Below, one piece after another: positions 46,854 to 57,100 of a DNA stretch of 64,000 bases. The stretch is from contig VCAZ01000019.1 in NCBI GenBank assembly GCA_005784505.1, positions 636,001-700,000 of the forward strand, in the 5' to 3' direction. The stretch comes from Bagarius yarrelli. Taxonomy: Eukaryota > Chordata > Actinopteri > Siluriformes > Sisoridae. A program made the position numbers and the translations under genes. The first letter of the stretch is position 1. Every line of letters starts with the position of its first letter. The notes under the pieces were generated by a model that was not told where the DNA came from, did no database searches, and was given only the letters and a program-made list of their open reading frames with translations.

Positions 46854-47165
46854 AAAACAAGTCGATGCATCTTACAGTCGATGCTGGCTTAGTGTTAAGC
46901 ACTCATAGCAAGAAGGTCTCGGGTTCGATTCCCAGACAGGCGCTTTCCTCCCACAGTCCAAAAACACGTATGTTAGATTGATTGGTGATTCTAAATTGCC
47001 CGTAGAAGTGAGTGTGAAGGTGTGTGTGTGGCCCTGTGATGGACTGGCGACCTGTCCAGGGTGTCCCCCTCCTACCTTTCACCCTTTCAGAGACGGCTGG
47101 GATAGACTCCAGCAGGTCCCCGTGACCCCGAATTAGGGCATAAGCGGGTATAAAAGATAAACAAA
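46816..47165 (+). repeat. A35 tract followed by SINE-C
   Basis: 46816-46850 is an uninterrupted A run. 46880-47165 is a well-preserved SINE-C: GCTTAGTGTTAAGCACTCAT, B box GGGTTCGATTCCC, GATTCTAAATTGCCCGTAGA, TGGACTGGCGACCTGTCCAG, GATAGACTCCAGCAGGTCCC and GCATAAGCGGGTATAAAAGA. Confidence 0.85.
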
Positions 47166-47421
47166 TTAATAAATGAATTTTATAATCTCATATAAAATAT
47201 CTAAATATCTTGTTACCTTAGTATAATATTAATATTGTTATCTTAGTAAAATCTTTAATATTAATATTGTTATCTTAGTAAAATAATAATTTAATTGAAG
47301 TCCTGCTATTAAGACAGTAAAATGTGGAATTTCTTCTGTCTTTGTATCTATTAATAAGCTTCGTTACTCGAAACCTAAGTGGGTGTGATATGTGATATGA
47401 AAGAATGCGCGTCTTTGTCGG

Positions 47422-47540
47422 TGACGTCATTAACCTGGGCGTGGCCAACCTGATCAAACCTGCCCAGGAGCTTAAAGGCGTGGCCAACCGAGGAGTTTAA
47501 AGGACAAGGTGATCTATTTAAAGGACAAGGTGATCTACTC
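47422..47540 (+). promoter_or_regulatory. f2rl1: f2rl1 promoter region: CRE, two KLF/Sp-type boxes and a tandem duplication
   Basis: A perfect TGACGTCA lies at 47422-47429. GGCGTGGCCAACC occurs twice (about 47438 and 47477), a KLF/Sp-type GC/CACC motif. TTTAAAGGACAAGGTGATCT occurs twice in tandem (about 47497-47538, 22-bp spacing). The whole block is 120-240 bp upstream of the f2rl1 ATG. Factor binding is inferred from motif identity. Confidence 0.5.
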
Positions 47541-47663
47541 GGTCGCAGGAGTTTTACAAAGATCGAGTGGTGTTTTTTTTTTTACATTTTATTTCTCGGG
47601 ATTGTATTCGAGAGCCAACAGTAATTGTTATTTTTTCCTAGAAATAGTTTCGAATTGTGCAGT

Positions 47664-49162
47664 ATGGCTGCAGTTGGAATACCGCATTTACTGGTGATTT
47701 TCGCCTGTATTTCGTCGTCAGGTGAGGGTTTCAGGTGTTTGCTTTTTTTTTATATAGATTTTGTTTAAATAATTTTATTGTTCAAAAAATCTTCCTAATG
47801 GAGGCGAACTAACTTTTAAAAAAGTTTTTATAAAGTTAAATAAACGGGGTTTTTTTTTTAAGATCTTTTATGACGTGTTGTAGTTATGCAAAGTATTAAC
47901 CAGTACAAGTTTACCAGGTTATGGTGTTATTGTACTGTTCATAACACAGTTATTTATTTTTATTTATTTATTTATTCTATTTATATTTATTTAATTGTTA
48001 TTTAATTTGATTTGTTTTTACATATGTTTTTTTTTTTAAATTTATTTCAGCAATCCATGGCCAAAAGCGTGGTTTTGTTGGGCTTCAGGATCCGGACTCG
48101 GACTCGGTCCTCATCGACTCGGCTGCATTGAACACATTAAAAAGTGGCCTGACTACAGTTTTCCTTCCTGTGCTGTACATTTTTGTGTTTGCTATGGGTT
48201 TACCCAGCAATGCCATGGCCATTTGGGTCTTTGTATTCAGATCAAAGAAGATCCACCCATCAGCGATCTACATGGCTAACCTTGCTCTGGCTGACTTGCT
48301 TTTTGTCGTCTGGGTCCCGCTAAAGATTGCCTACCATCTCAATGATAACCACTGGACCTTCGGAGAGGCGATGTGTAAAGTTCTGGTGGGTTTTTTCTAT
48401 GCAAACATGTATAGTTCTATCCTCTTCATTGCTTGTCTGAGTGTCCAGCGATACTGGGTGGTGGCTCATCCGCTCACACAGCAGAGGACAGACAATAGAT
48501 TGGCTATTGCTGTATCAGTAAGCATCTGGGCTTTTATCTGGATCAGTACCACACCACTCTTCCTCTACCAGCAGACGGCTAAACTGTCTGAACTTAACAT
48601 AACCACTTGCCATGATGTCAACATTATCACACCGGAGAACTTAAGAACTGGAAACACCTTTCAGGATCTACAGAAGCCATATTATTACTTCATGGTGATG
48701 GCTGGCTTGGCGTTCTTCATACCATGCGTGGTTATTATTACAGCTTACGTCCTGATGCTGCGTAAACTAGGACATTCTACTATGGAAGGAAGCGGTGCTA
48801 GGAAGAACCGACGCCGAGCCAGGGTGATCATCGTTACTGTTCTGGTTGCGTTCCTGGTGTGTTTCATTCCCAGCAACGTGATGCTGGTGGTGCATTATTC
48901 TCTACTGGGGAACGGAATCTCTAACAACGGATATAGCTTTTACATCATTTCATTAGGCTTGGCTAGCCTCAACAGCTGCCTGGATCCCTTTCTGTACTAT
49001 TTTGTGTCCGAAGAGTTCCGGTCACATGTAAAGAACACACTTCTGTGTCGAAGCAGCCGGACTGTGGAGAGGATGAGAGTCTCCTTCAGCTCTATGAAGT
49101 ATTCCAGGAAGTCGAACACTTATACATCCAGCACAGGTCATACCGACAGCAGCACAATTTAA
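47664..49162 (+). CDS. f2rl1: proteinase-activated receptor 2-like GPCR
   Basis: A class A GPCR activated when a trypsin-like protease cuts its N-terminus and exposes a tethered ligand. Exon 1 (47664-47721) encodes the signal peptide (MAAVGIPHLLVIFACISSS); exon 2 is 48051-49162, joined in phase 1, the usual two-exon PAR layout. The product is 389 aa. The predicted cut is GQKR26/G27 FVGLQ, followed by only about 25 residues before TM1. Visible family features are an SVQRYW motif (about 150-155) in place of DRY, the PAR signature ITTCHDV in ECL2 with glycosylation site N202, the C128-C206 disulfide, DPFLYY in TM7, and a serine-rich tail like human PAR2 (SRKSNTYTSSTGH). ECL2 is about 10 residues longer than human PAR2. 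Zebrafish has tandem f2rl1 genes; only one copy is seen here. Confidence 0.93.
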
Positions 49163-50183
49163 GAGCTGCCCTTCACATTTTATAAGACTTCAGCTGTGAA
49201 TTTTTTTATTTTTATTTTTAGATTCATTTAACTTATATTTAAACAACGGTTTGGTAGCAAAGATCTACGGAGGACTGTTTTTAGGTCACAAGCCATGAGT
49301 TGTTTGACTGAGTTTATATAAAAGTGTGTGTGTGTGTGTGTGTGTGTTTGAAATACACAATAAGAATTGTTGTATTTACACGTCCGTTAATGCCAGTTAT
49401 GTTTGTAACCTAAGATTTTATCGTTGTTTTATTGTCTTGACTTTGTGTCATAGGTTCACAAAGTTAAACGTTTTGTTAAAAATTAATTTTAGTCAGGTTT
49501 TTTTTACAGCATTTAGCATTGAAGACAACCAGAAGCAGAATATTTCAGAATATAGAGATATATGTAATATCTATTGTTTGATTGATCCATCATCACCTCA
49601 TTAAAATGACAGACATTTATTTTAAAAAAAACATACCGAAATCTAAAAAAAAGCTGCTGCTTGACTCCTCCCGGAAATGGTGAGTCAGTGTCACATGACT
49701 GTTAATTATAATGACATCAGTAGCAGTACAGGCACCCGTATTGTGCATCATATCGTTTTTGTTGTTGTTTTTCTATTCAATTATTCTGTAGATTAGTTAA
49801 TAGTGTTTAATATTCTTTAAGCTGAATCTTTAGTAAGAGTTTACGCAGGCTTATACGTCTATATTGTCAGTCAGTCCCAGTACATTTTTTTTTTTTTTGC
49901 CCCAGACGAACTTCTTATCTTGAATGCATCTGGTTCGAGTCAGGACCTGCCTAACACAGGCTAGACTGGTTCTCAGTTTAAGTAACACAAGACGCCTACT
50001 GTTACTGTTGTCGAATTGACCCAAAGTCTTTCCATTTCCTCTGAAAGCCCTTTATTAATTATACCCCTGACACTTCCCCTTCCATCCTCCACCCCTTATC
50101 CTCCCCTCTGAATCCCACGGTTCAAAACACGAATTACTGTGAAATCTTTCCAAAGTTTTTCTAAAAGATTTGTAATAATAAGA
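49163..50183. other. f2rl1 3'UTR and downstream, nothing else recognised
   Basis: A (GT)12 run lies at about 49324-49348. No second receptor gene or repeat family was recognised up to the GT microsatellite. Confidence 0.4.
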
Positions 50184-50190
50184 CGTGTGT

Positions 50191-50262
<72 letters not shown>

Positions 50263-50263
50263 C

Positions 50264-50307
<44 letters not shown>
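50184..50307. repeat. (GT)n microsatellite, about 120 bp
   Basis: Almost pure GT with a single interruption (GGCGTGCG, near 50261-50268). The frames on both strands through it are repeat artefacts. Confidence 0.95.
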
Positions 50308-50310
<3 letters not shown>

Positions 50311-51281
50311 TGCATGCGTAGTTTAACGATGCATAACTTACATAACCATATCACAGTGAATATTTGTGCTTTGATTGATTAACAACAGTGACGATCCGGT
50401 GGCCATTCCAGTGCTCAAAGGTACGAGTATTTAGATGATGTAAAACAGGACCTGGATATGACGTTACTAGTCACTAATGATTAAAACTTTCCATTGACAA
50501 ATGACATCTTTATTTTTCAAATTTTTAATTTTTTTTATTATTTTTACAAAAAAAAAAAAAAAGTGTGTTAAATGTTGTGATGTTTCTTCCTCACCGAATT
50601 ACTCCTGTTTAACTCGAACACTTAAAACACAAACTGATTTCAGATTTGATTTATTTTAATTTAATAAAAATAAATCAAATCTGAAATGATTTGGTGTAAA
50701 AAAAAAAAACAGATATTATATTTTATTTATTTTTATTAACTTTACACATTAAAATCTAACAGTTTCCCTAATTAAAATTTCTTTTAGCCGCGTCTCTTAT
50801 TTAACATCATTATTAATAGTTTCAGGCATGTAAATTTTATCAGACGTCACAATTTCTTTTTGTTTCAATGTTTAAAAAAAAAAAAAAAAACGGTCCAATC
50901 ACGAGTGATGATGATAATAGACCTCGTTTCATTATTATAGATGCAGACAGACGCCGGCCGTATAATTCGGGTACTATGATGTAGGTGAAACTGATTATGC
51001 ACGAGACGAGTAGTATGTCCCACATCCTTAGTATGTGTGTTGATGGTAACACCCGTGTTAAGCCGCAACACCAGTTATGTGACTTGCCCACTGTGACTAT
51101 AAACCGCACTCCACCCCGCCCCACCCCACCACACCCCTGAAAAAAGATGCTTTATTTACATATTGAATATCTCAGGTGATAAAATGAAATTTGACTCCTG
51201 CTGCTGATCTGTGATGCCTTCAGAAGATAATGCAAAGTGTGAAACTATTGTTTTAACCGGAAATGCTAGTTAACTAGTAGC
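50308..51281. other. intergenic, nothing recognised
   Basis: AT-rich sequence with A or T runs. A palindrome near 50640-50690 (AAACTGATTTCAGATTTGAT paired with AAATCAAATCTGAAATGATT) could form a hairpin of about 20 bp. Confidence 0.4.
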
Positions 51282-51425
51282 TACAAGTGGTAGTGCTGTG
51301 GTTAAGATGTTGGACTGCTAATTTTAAAAACAATCAGGGCTTAATTCCCAGCGCCACCAAGTTATTAATGCTGGGCCCCTGAGCAAGGCCCTTAACTCCT
51401 AATTGCAGTGGGTGGGCGTTAGGGT
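51282..51425 (+). repeat. SINE-A
   Basis: CAAGTGGTAGTGCTGTGGTT, AAGATGTTGGACTGCTAATT, AATTCCCAGCGCCACCAAGT and GGGCCCCTGAGCAAGGCCCT. The 3' part is replaced by GGTGGGCGTTAGGGTTAGGG. Confidence 0.72.
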
Positions 51426-51671
51426 TAGGGCTCACTTTGGGCAGCAACAGGATTTGTTGTATTAATAGTAACAAACCTTTTTTTTGCTTAAAACTGATGT
51501 AATAGTTAAGTTTTATCATGTTTGCCTACAATAATTGATTATTGATTACTTTTTTTTTTCGCTGCAACAGAAAAATAATTTTTCTGGTTGAAGTGAAAAT
51601 GTGTCTATATTTATGGTGTGACTTCTAAATGTGAGAAAAATTCATGGTAAAAATGTACAGATTATTTCATG

Positions 51672-52160
51672 TACAGCGGTACTTTGACTTATGAGTGTCC
51701 CAACTAACGAGTTTTTCGAGATACGAGTCGTCTTTCAGCCGTTTTTTTTCTTTGAGTTGCTAAAATTTGGGTTACGATGCAGCTTCAGACACCCAACCGC
51801 TAGTTAGCGTAGCAAACGCCACAGCGAACATCATAACATCCATCCAGCATCCCGTGTGTCACTCGATAGCTAGTCAGACATGCGCGTTAGCGAGTGGAGC
51901 CGTCTGATCCCCAAGGTAAACGCTGTACATTATACTTAATAAAACCGGTTTATTCCAGTACATCCTATTGGATTGTTTTTATACAATAGTCATTATTTAT
52001 ACGTTTATTTTTTTATATAAAAACATGTAACAATAAAAATTTGTGGTGTTTTTGTGGGATCTGGAACGGATTAATGGCATTTCAATTTATTTCAATAGGA
52101 AAACGACATACGAGTAATTTGACTTACAAGCTCCGTCACAGAACCACGAACCGTCATCAG
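51672..52160. mobile_element. pogo/Tigger-like nonautonomous element, copy 2
   Basis: The left end TACAGCGGTACTTTGACTTA matches copy 1 at 14367. The interior ACACCCAACCGCTAGTTAGC, AGCTAGTCAGACATGCGCGT, TGTACATTATACTTAATAAA and GGATTAATGGCATTTCAATT follows in the same order, ending near GACTTACAAGCTCCGTCACA. The extreme right terminus is eroded. This uninterrupted copy shows where copy 1 has its insertion. Confidence 0.7.
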
Positions 52161-52497
52161 TCAATGTATATTTCATTGCTGTATAAAAAAAGATAAATGT
52201 AAGTCTGCCAAATGCCATAAATATTCATGTCATATTATCTATCAATCTGCACAAAGTTTAAAGAGCAGCGGTGGCATATTTACAGTGTAAATAACCCTGG
52301 AGTGAATGTCTGGCAGGTGTTTTTCTAATGATGTTATCTTTGGATTGGAGCCTTTGCCTACCAGCAGCTGTTGGAAACTAAGGTTCATTCACAGTTCTTA
52401 AGTTTCGAAACAAACATTCAGATTAAATGCTATCAGTCAGATTTTATTTCCCATCAACACATTCGATTTTTTTTTATATTTCAGTATATAAATATTA

Positions 52498-52668
52498 TAT
52501 ATATTTATTTCTTTTTCTTTTTTCTCTTCTCTTATCTCTTCTCTTCTCTCTTTTCTCTTTCTCTTCTTATCTCTTCTCTTCTCTTTTCTTTTCTCTTCTT
52601 ATCTCTTTTCTTTTCTTCTCTCTTCCTCTCTCTTCTTCTCTCTTCCCCTCCCCTCTTCTCTTCTCTTG
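52498..52668. repeat. polypyrimidine TTCTC-rich tract
   Basis: About 170 bp of nearly pure pyrimidine on the plus strand, followed further on by a second CT microsatellite (about 52918-52995). The two overlapping plus-strand frames are artefacts of composition. Confidence 0.9.
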
Positions 52669-52995
52669 TATGGACTTTGACTTAGCTGTATAACATTTAC
52701 CTACGGTTAGATGATTGTTTTATGATTTCTTTCACCGCATTGTTTGTTTTTCTCTCCGTTTGTTCTTCCTTTATGTAGTGGGGACTGTCTTCCTTTAAAA
52801 ACAGGCGGGTTTCTCTTTGTGAGAAAAATATGAAAAAGCAGGTTGGACCAGTTTCTGGGAAGTGTTTGAATAACAACTTACCCCTGATGTCGTATTATCT
52901 ATACATACTCCTCCTCCTGTCTTTCTCTCTCTCTCTCTCTCTCTCGCTCTCTCTGTCTGTGTCTCTCTCCCTCTCTGTCTCTATTTCTGTGTCTC

Positions 52996-53719
52996 TGTGT
53001 CGCTTTCTGAATTAAAAATGAGATCAGTGTGAGTTGCTCTAGATAAGGACGTCTGCCTAAGATAAGATAAGATAACTTTATTTATCCCGAAGTTATTTCT
53101 TTTTCCAGTATCTGCTTATTAGAAATATTTTAAATATTTATTGTAACGTGTGTTTTTTTATTTCCCACCTTTTCATAGTGGGAAGACTTTATTTCATATT
53201 TTTCCCGGTTTATCCAGTTTAACAATTATTAATTTGTATTTTTTTCTTGTTTGTATTTTCTGCGAGTAGAAAAATTAGAAACTAAAACTAGCATTATTCT
53301 TTTCCCCTTAATAATATTCGAAAGATTAAAAATGAAAGTTTCTCTATACCGAGTGCTCTGTAATATTAGTGTCCAATGTTACTCCTCATTTGTGGTGATA
53401 TGTGAGACTGTAGTTTTTTTGTTTACTTGTGCGTTTCTTTGACTGGGTAGAAAGTAACAAATGCCAAGGGTTTGAGCGAGTGATCATTTGTACTGTATAT
53501 GATGCTCTATAGACAAGAGTTCTTGTCGAATGTAGTGCACGAAAAGTTTTTTCTGTTATTAATTCCATCAGGTTCATCGGTGACCTCGGTAAAGGGTCTC
53601 CCTGCCCCTGCTGGTTATTTTGGTTCCATACAATTGAAATGACTTTCAGGCAGATGTTATACTCCACATCTAATTTTTCTCCCGTCATCCTGATTACTGA
53701 TTTACCGTATCACATGAAG
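52996..53719. other. intergenic, nothing firmly recognised
   Basis: A GATAA-type retroposon tail (GATAAGATAACTTTATTTAT, about 53060-53095). A minus-strand 100-codon open frame (53386-53688) has some coding-like composition, but no similarity I recognise. Confidence 0.35.
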
Positions 53720-54062
53720 AGCAGCACAATGGTTCCGTATTTATAACTGATGCCTCACAGCAAGGTTTTATGTTCGTATCCCCTGCAGGGTTTTCCCTGT
53801 GTTTGTGTGTGTTTACTCCAGGTTCCTCCCACAGTCCAAAAACATGCATCCTAGATTGATTGATTAGTCATTCTAAATTTTCCACAGGAGTGTGTGTGTG
53901 AGTGTGTTTGTCTGTAGGTGAACCTGTGTTGGACTGGTAATTTGTCTGGGGTGACCCCTGCCTTTCACCCAATGACAGTTGGTATAGACTCCAGCACATC
54001 CCTGTGACCCTGATTAGGAATAAGCAGGTATAGACGACGGATAGATGGACGGATAGATGAAT
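53720..54062 (+). repeat. SINE-C
   Basis: CAGCACAATGGTTCCGTATT, TTATGTTCGTATCCCCTGC, GTTTACTCCAGGTTCCTCCC, ACAGTCCAAAAACATGCATC, GACCCCTGCCTTTCACCC, and the tail TAAGCAGGTATAGACGACGG then GATAGATGGACGG. It abuts the 3' end of psmb7. Confidence 0.78.
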
Positions 54063-54091
54063 GAATCACACTGAAGCTTGTCTCAACTTAT

Positions 54092-54097
54092 TTTATT
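54092..54097 (-). terminator. psmb7: polyadenylation signal of psmb7
   Basis: AATAAA on the minus strand, 53 bp beyond the stop codon, giving a short 3'UTR as expected for a proteasome subunit gene. It is the first such hexamer downstream. Confidence 0.6.
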
Positions 54098-54149
54098 GTA
54101 AACAGTGGAATAATATTGTCATACACCAAATACTAAAAGACAAGTCTCT

Positions 54150-57100
54150 TCAGGAGGTGTCCATAGTCTGCACGGTCTCCTCCACCACCTCCATCAGAAT
54201 TGGGGTAACTGCCTTTGTCAGAACACTAGTAGTGCCTTGCTTGTACTTGTAGTTACCAGTTCTGCAGGAAAAACAGTGAATACAAGCATATTTAACACCA
54301 TAAACATTTGAGATTATTTTTAAATAATTATTTTGGTAAGAGTGAGTTTGTTCACAGCAAAAAAAAAAGACAATAGTGACACCAAACTGTCACTTAAAAG
54401 CTACCCAGCTGGAGCTACACAAGCAGAAGACTGCCCCCCTTCTCACTTACCTGACACCCTTCTTGTTGGCTTCATCGTGTGGTCTCAGGTAGTCCACCTT
54501 GCCTTTGGTGATCACACACAGGTCAATGTTACTGCCTGAGCCCAGATCATTAAATATACCAGCTGCTATTGCGTCACGCACCAGGAGCTTCGCCTCCTCC
54601 TCCTAAGAAAAAAAATTAATAATTACCATTATTTCCTCATTAAATGTTAAAAAACTAAGCAAAGGACCAGTGAGTAAAAAAAACCCACCTCCATATCAGG
54701 CCTGTAACGGTCTTCAAACACAGCCATAGCAGCCAAAGATCCAGAGCCTTCACACACACACACAAACAAACAAATGTTACACACTGGCTCAGCAGCAAGT
54801 TTTAAACTCATTTACAGCAATTACACATCAGAAAAGGTTTTTTTTTATTACACTGCAGTCTCCCAACTCTGGGTCGTAGCTCAATATATTGCATGTATCC
54901 ACTGCAACTTTACAAACTAGTTTAATTCATAAAGGTAAATACTAAAAGATTAATAAATAAAGAGTTTGAACTGACAGCAGAACTATCAAAACAAGCATAC
55001 TGCATGAATTGGGATGTGGTAGCCCAGTGTATAAAGGTGTTGGACTGATACCGAAAGGACCGGAGTTCGATTTCCAGCACCACCAAGCCACCACTGTTGA
55101 GCCCCTGAGCAAGGCCCCTAACCCCCAATTGCTCAGTTGTATAAAAGAGATAAGTCAGTAGATCCTGATAGGGGCGTCTGCCGAATACTGTAAATGTAAT
55201 GAATTAATAATGCCTACAGGTGTGACGAGACACTTATCCCACAAGACGAGACTGGGTCCACAAGAAAGAGACAAGATTTTTAGAATTTGGTCACAGCCAC
55301 ATCCATGTTACGCCCGTTGTCTATTACAATAGTGATGCAGATCGTGTTAGCAGAGGTGAGCGGTATTATTTCTTACAATGTTTGCATATTGTCTTCGTCT
55401 ATGATTCTTTTGCTGTTTCTTATTTCCACTGGGAAAACAAACTGTTACCACATACTGTAATAAAAAATAAAATCATTTGTAGATTCAGGACTGATGATTG
55501 ATGATATCAATTTCATCAGTGTACCTTAGAGTTTCTTTTCTCCTGATACACAAACTGCACATTATATAAACTATTTATTATAGAATTATAATATAAAAGT
55601 ATTTACTAATTATTTATCAGTATCTGATAAATTATCCCTATTGAATATTTATGTATGTCAGAGAATGTCCATGAGTGTGTGCATTCTTTAACGGTTAATC
55701 ATTAGCCTGCAACAGGAACAAGATGAACTGCAGATATGATTTCTTCAACAATACAGAGCATAACAGCGGTTATGTGTGGCCTTTGTTTAGAACACGAACA
55801 TCACATTTCACACAGGGCTGAACACCGATGTAGCCAAGCGTTAAAGAATAAATAACACTATTTCCACAAACCCCATCTCCTTACAGCAAGATCAAGTACA
55901 AGATGCTTAAAAGGAGATGAATTAGAGACTCACCCATGGTAACGTAGGGGAGCTTGTCTGTTGAACCGTGGGGATAAATGCTGTACAGGTGTGGACCATT
56001 ACAGTCAACACCACCCAAAACCAGAGCTGCTCCAATATAGCCCTGGTATCTAAACACACACATGTCAACAGTTACATCCAGAAAAAAAAACCAAAAAGGG
56101 CAAACAGAGGAAAAATATATATATATATGGCGTAATGCACAACAGTATTAAGATTTAGTATTACACGCTACACCTAAAAATGCATTTTCAGAGCACATCT
56201 GTATTTAAAAGGCCACCAACACTCTCTATGTACCACTGACGTGGGTGCACAGACTTGAATTTCACAGCACCAAAACCATGGGTTCAGACTAGGGATGCAC
56301 GATATTAATCGCACAGATAAATTACAAACATAAATCTGCTTTCCGAGTGCACGACTGAATTGGGTGTTGCCAGATTGGACAGATTCCCACTTAACTGTGC
56401 TTTTGATCAAGTCAGTCCGAACATGAAAATGCATTGGTCTGGTTCATAATCTTTGAGCTGAAAATTCAATGCATTGGTCGGTTCATAATCTTGAGCTGGC
56501 GGATGATTAGTTTTAACTACAAGAAGCATGTGATTTTATTAATTTATTAATTAAAAATAATTCCTGTACACAGTAAATAATCATTTGTAGATTCAGGACT
56601 GATGATTGTTATTATAGTTTAACCAGAATGACTAAATATCAGGCTCGGCATCAGTCAGTGTATCTTAGAGTTTCTATTCTCCTGATACAAAAACTGCAGA
56701 TTATAGAAACATTACAATATAAAAATATCCACTCAGTGTTTATCCGTATCAGAATCGGCCATGAGAAGGATTTGAGTACCGGCAGAAATTTCTTATATTT
56801 CTTCTTAAAAAGCTGCTAGAAAGGTTCACAGGCCAGTGGCATCGCCACTTAAAATCTAACAGCAAGTTTTATACCTGTAAACCTAAACAGGGTGCATTAA
56901 AAAGGTTCAAGACACACCAACAGATGGCAGCACAATGCAAGCATGACGTGTGCTGCTATCTATTGGTCTATCTCAGATTGCCCCCCCCATATGAGTTCAG
57001 CGTATAGAACATGCCAAATCTTAATTCTATTGCAATTTTTTTTTTTAATATCCAGCAGGAGGTCTTCAGAGGGAGTAAAAGTGGCCACCTGAAAAGCATC

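Noticed and set aside
48128..49162. Receptor starting at residue MNTLKSG
   Set aside because: That position is a TTG codon, not ATG. The frame continues upstream to an acceptor at 48050 and joins exon 1 encoding the signal peptide.
50055..50382. Frames of alternating Thr-His or Val-Cys
   Set aside because: They are produced by the GT microsatellite.
49163..54000. Second tandem f2rl1 gene, as in zebrafish
   Set aside because: No additional receptor-like frame or TM motif was found on either strand in this interval.
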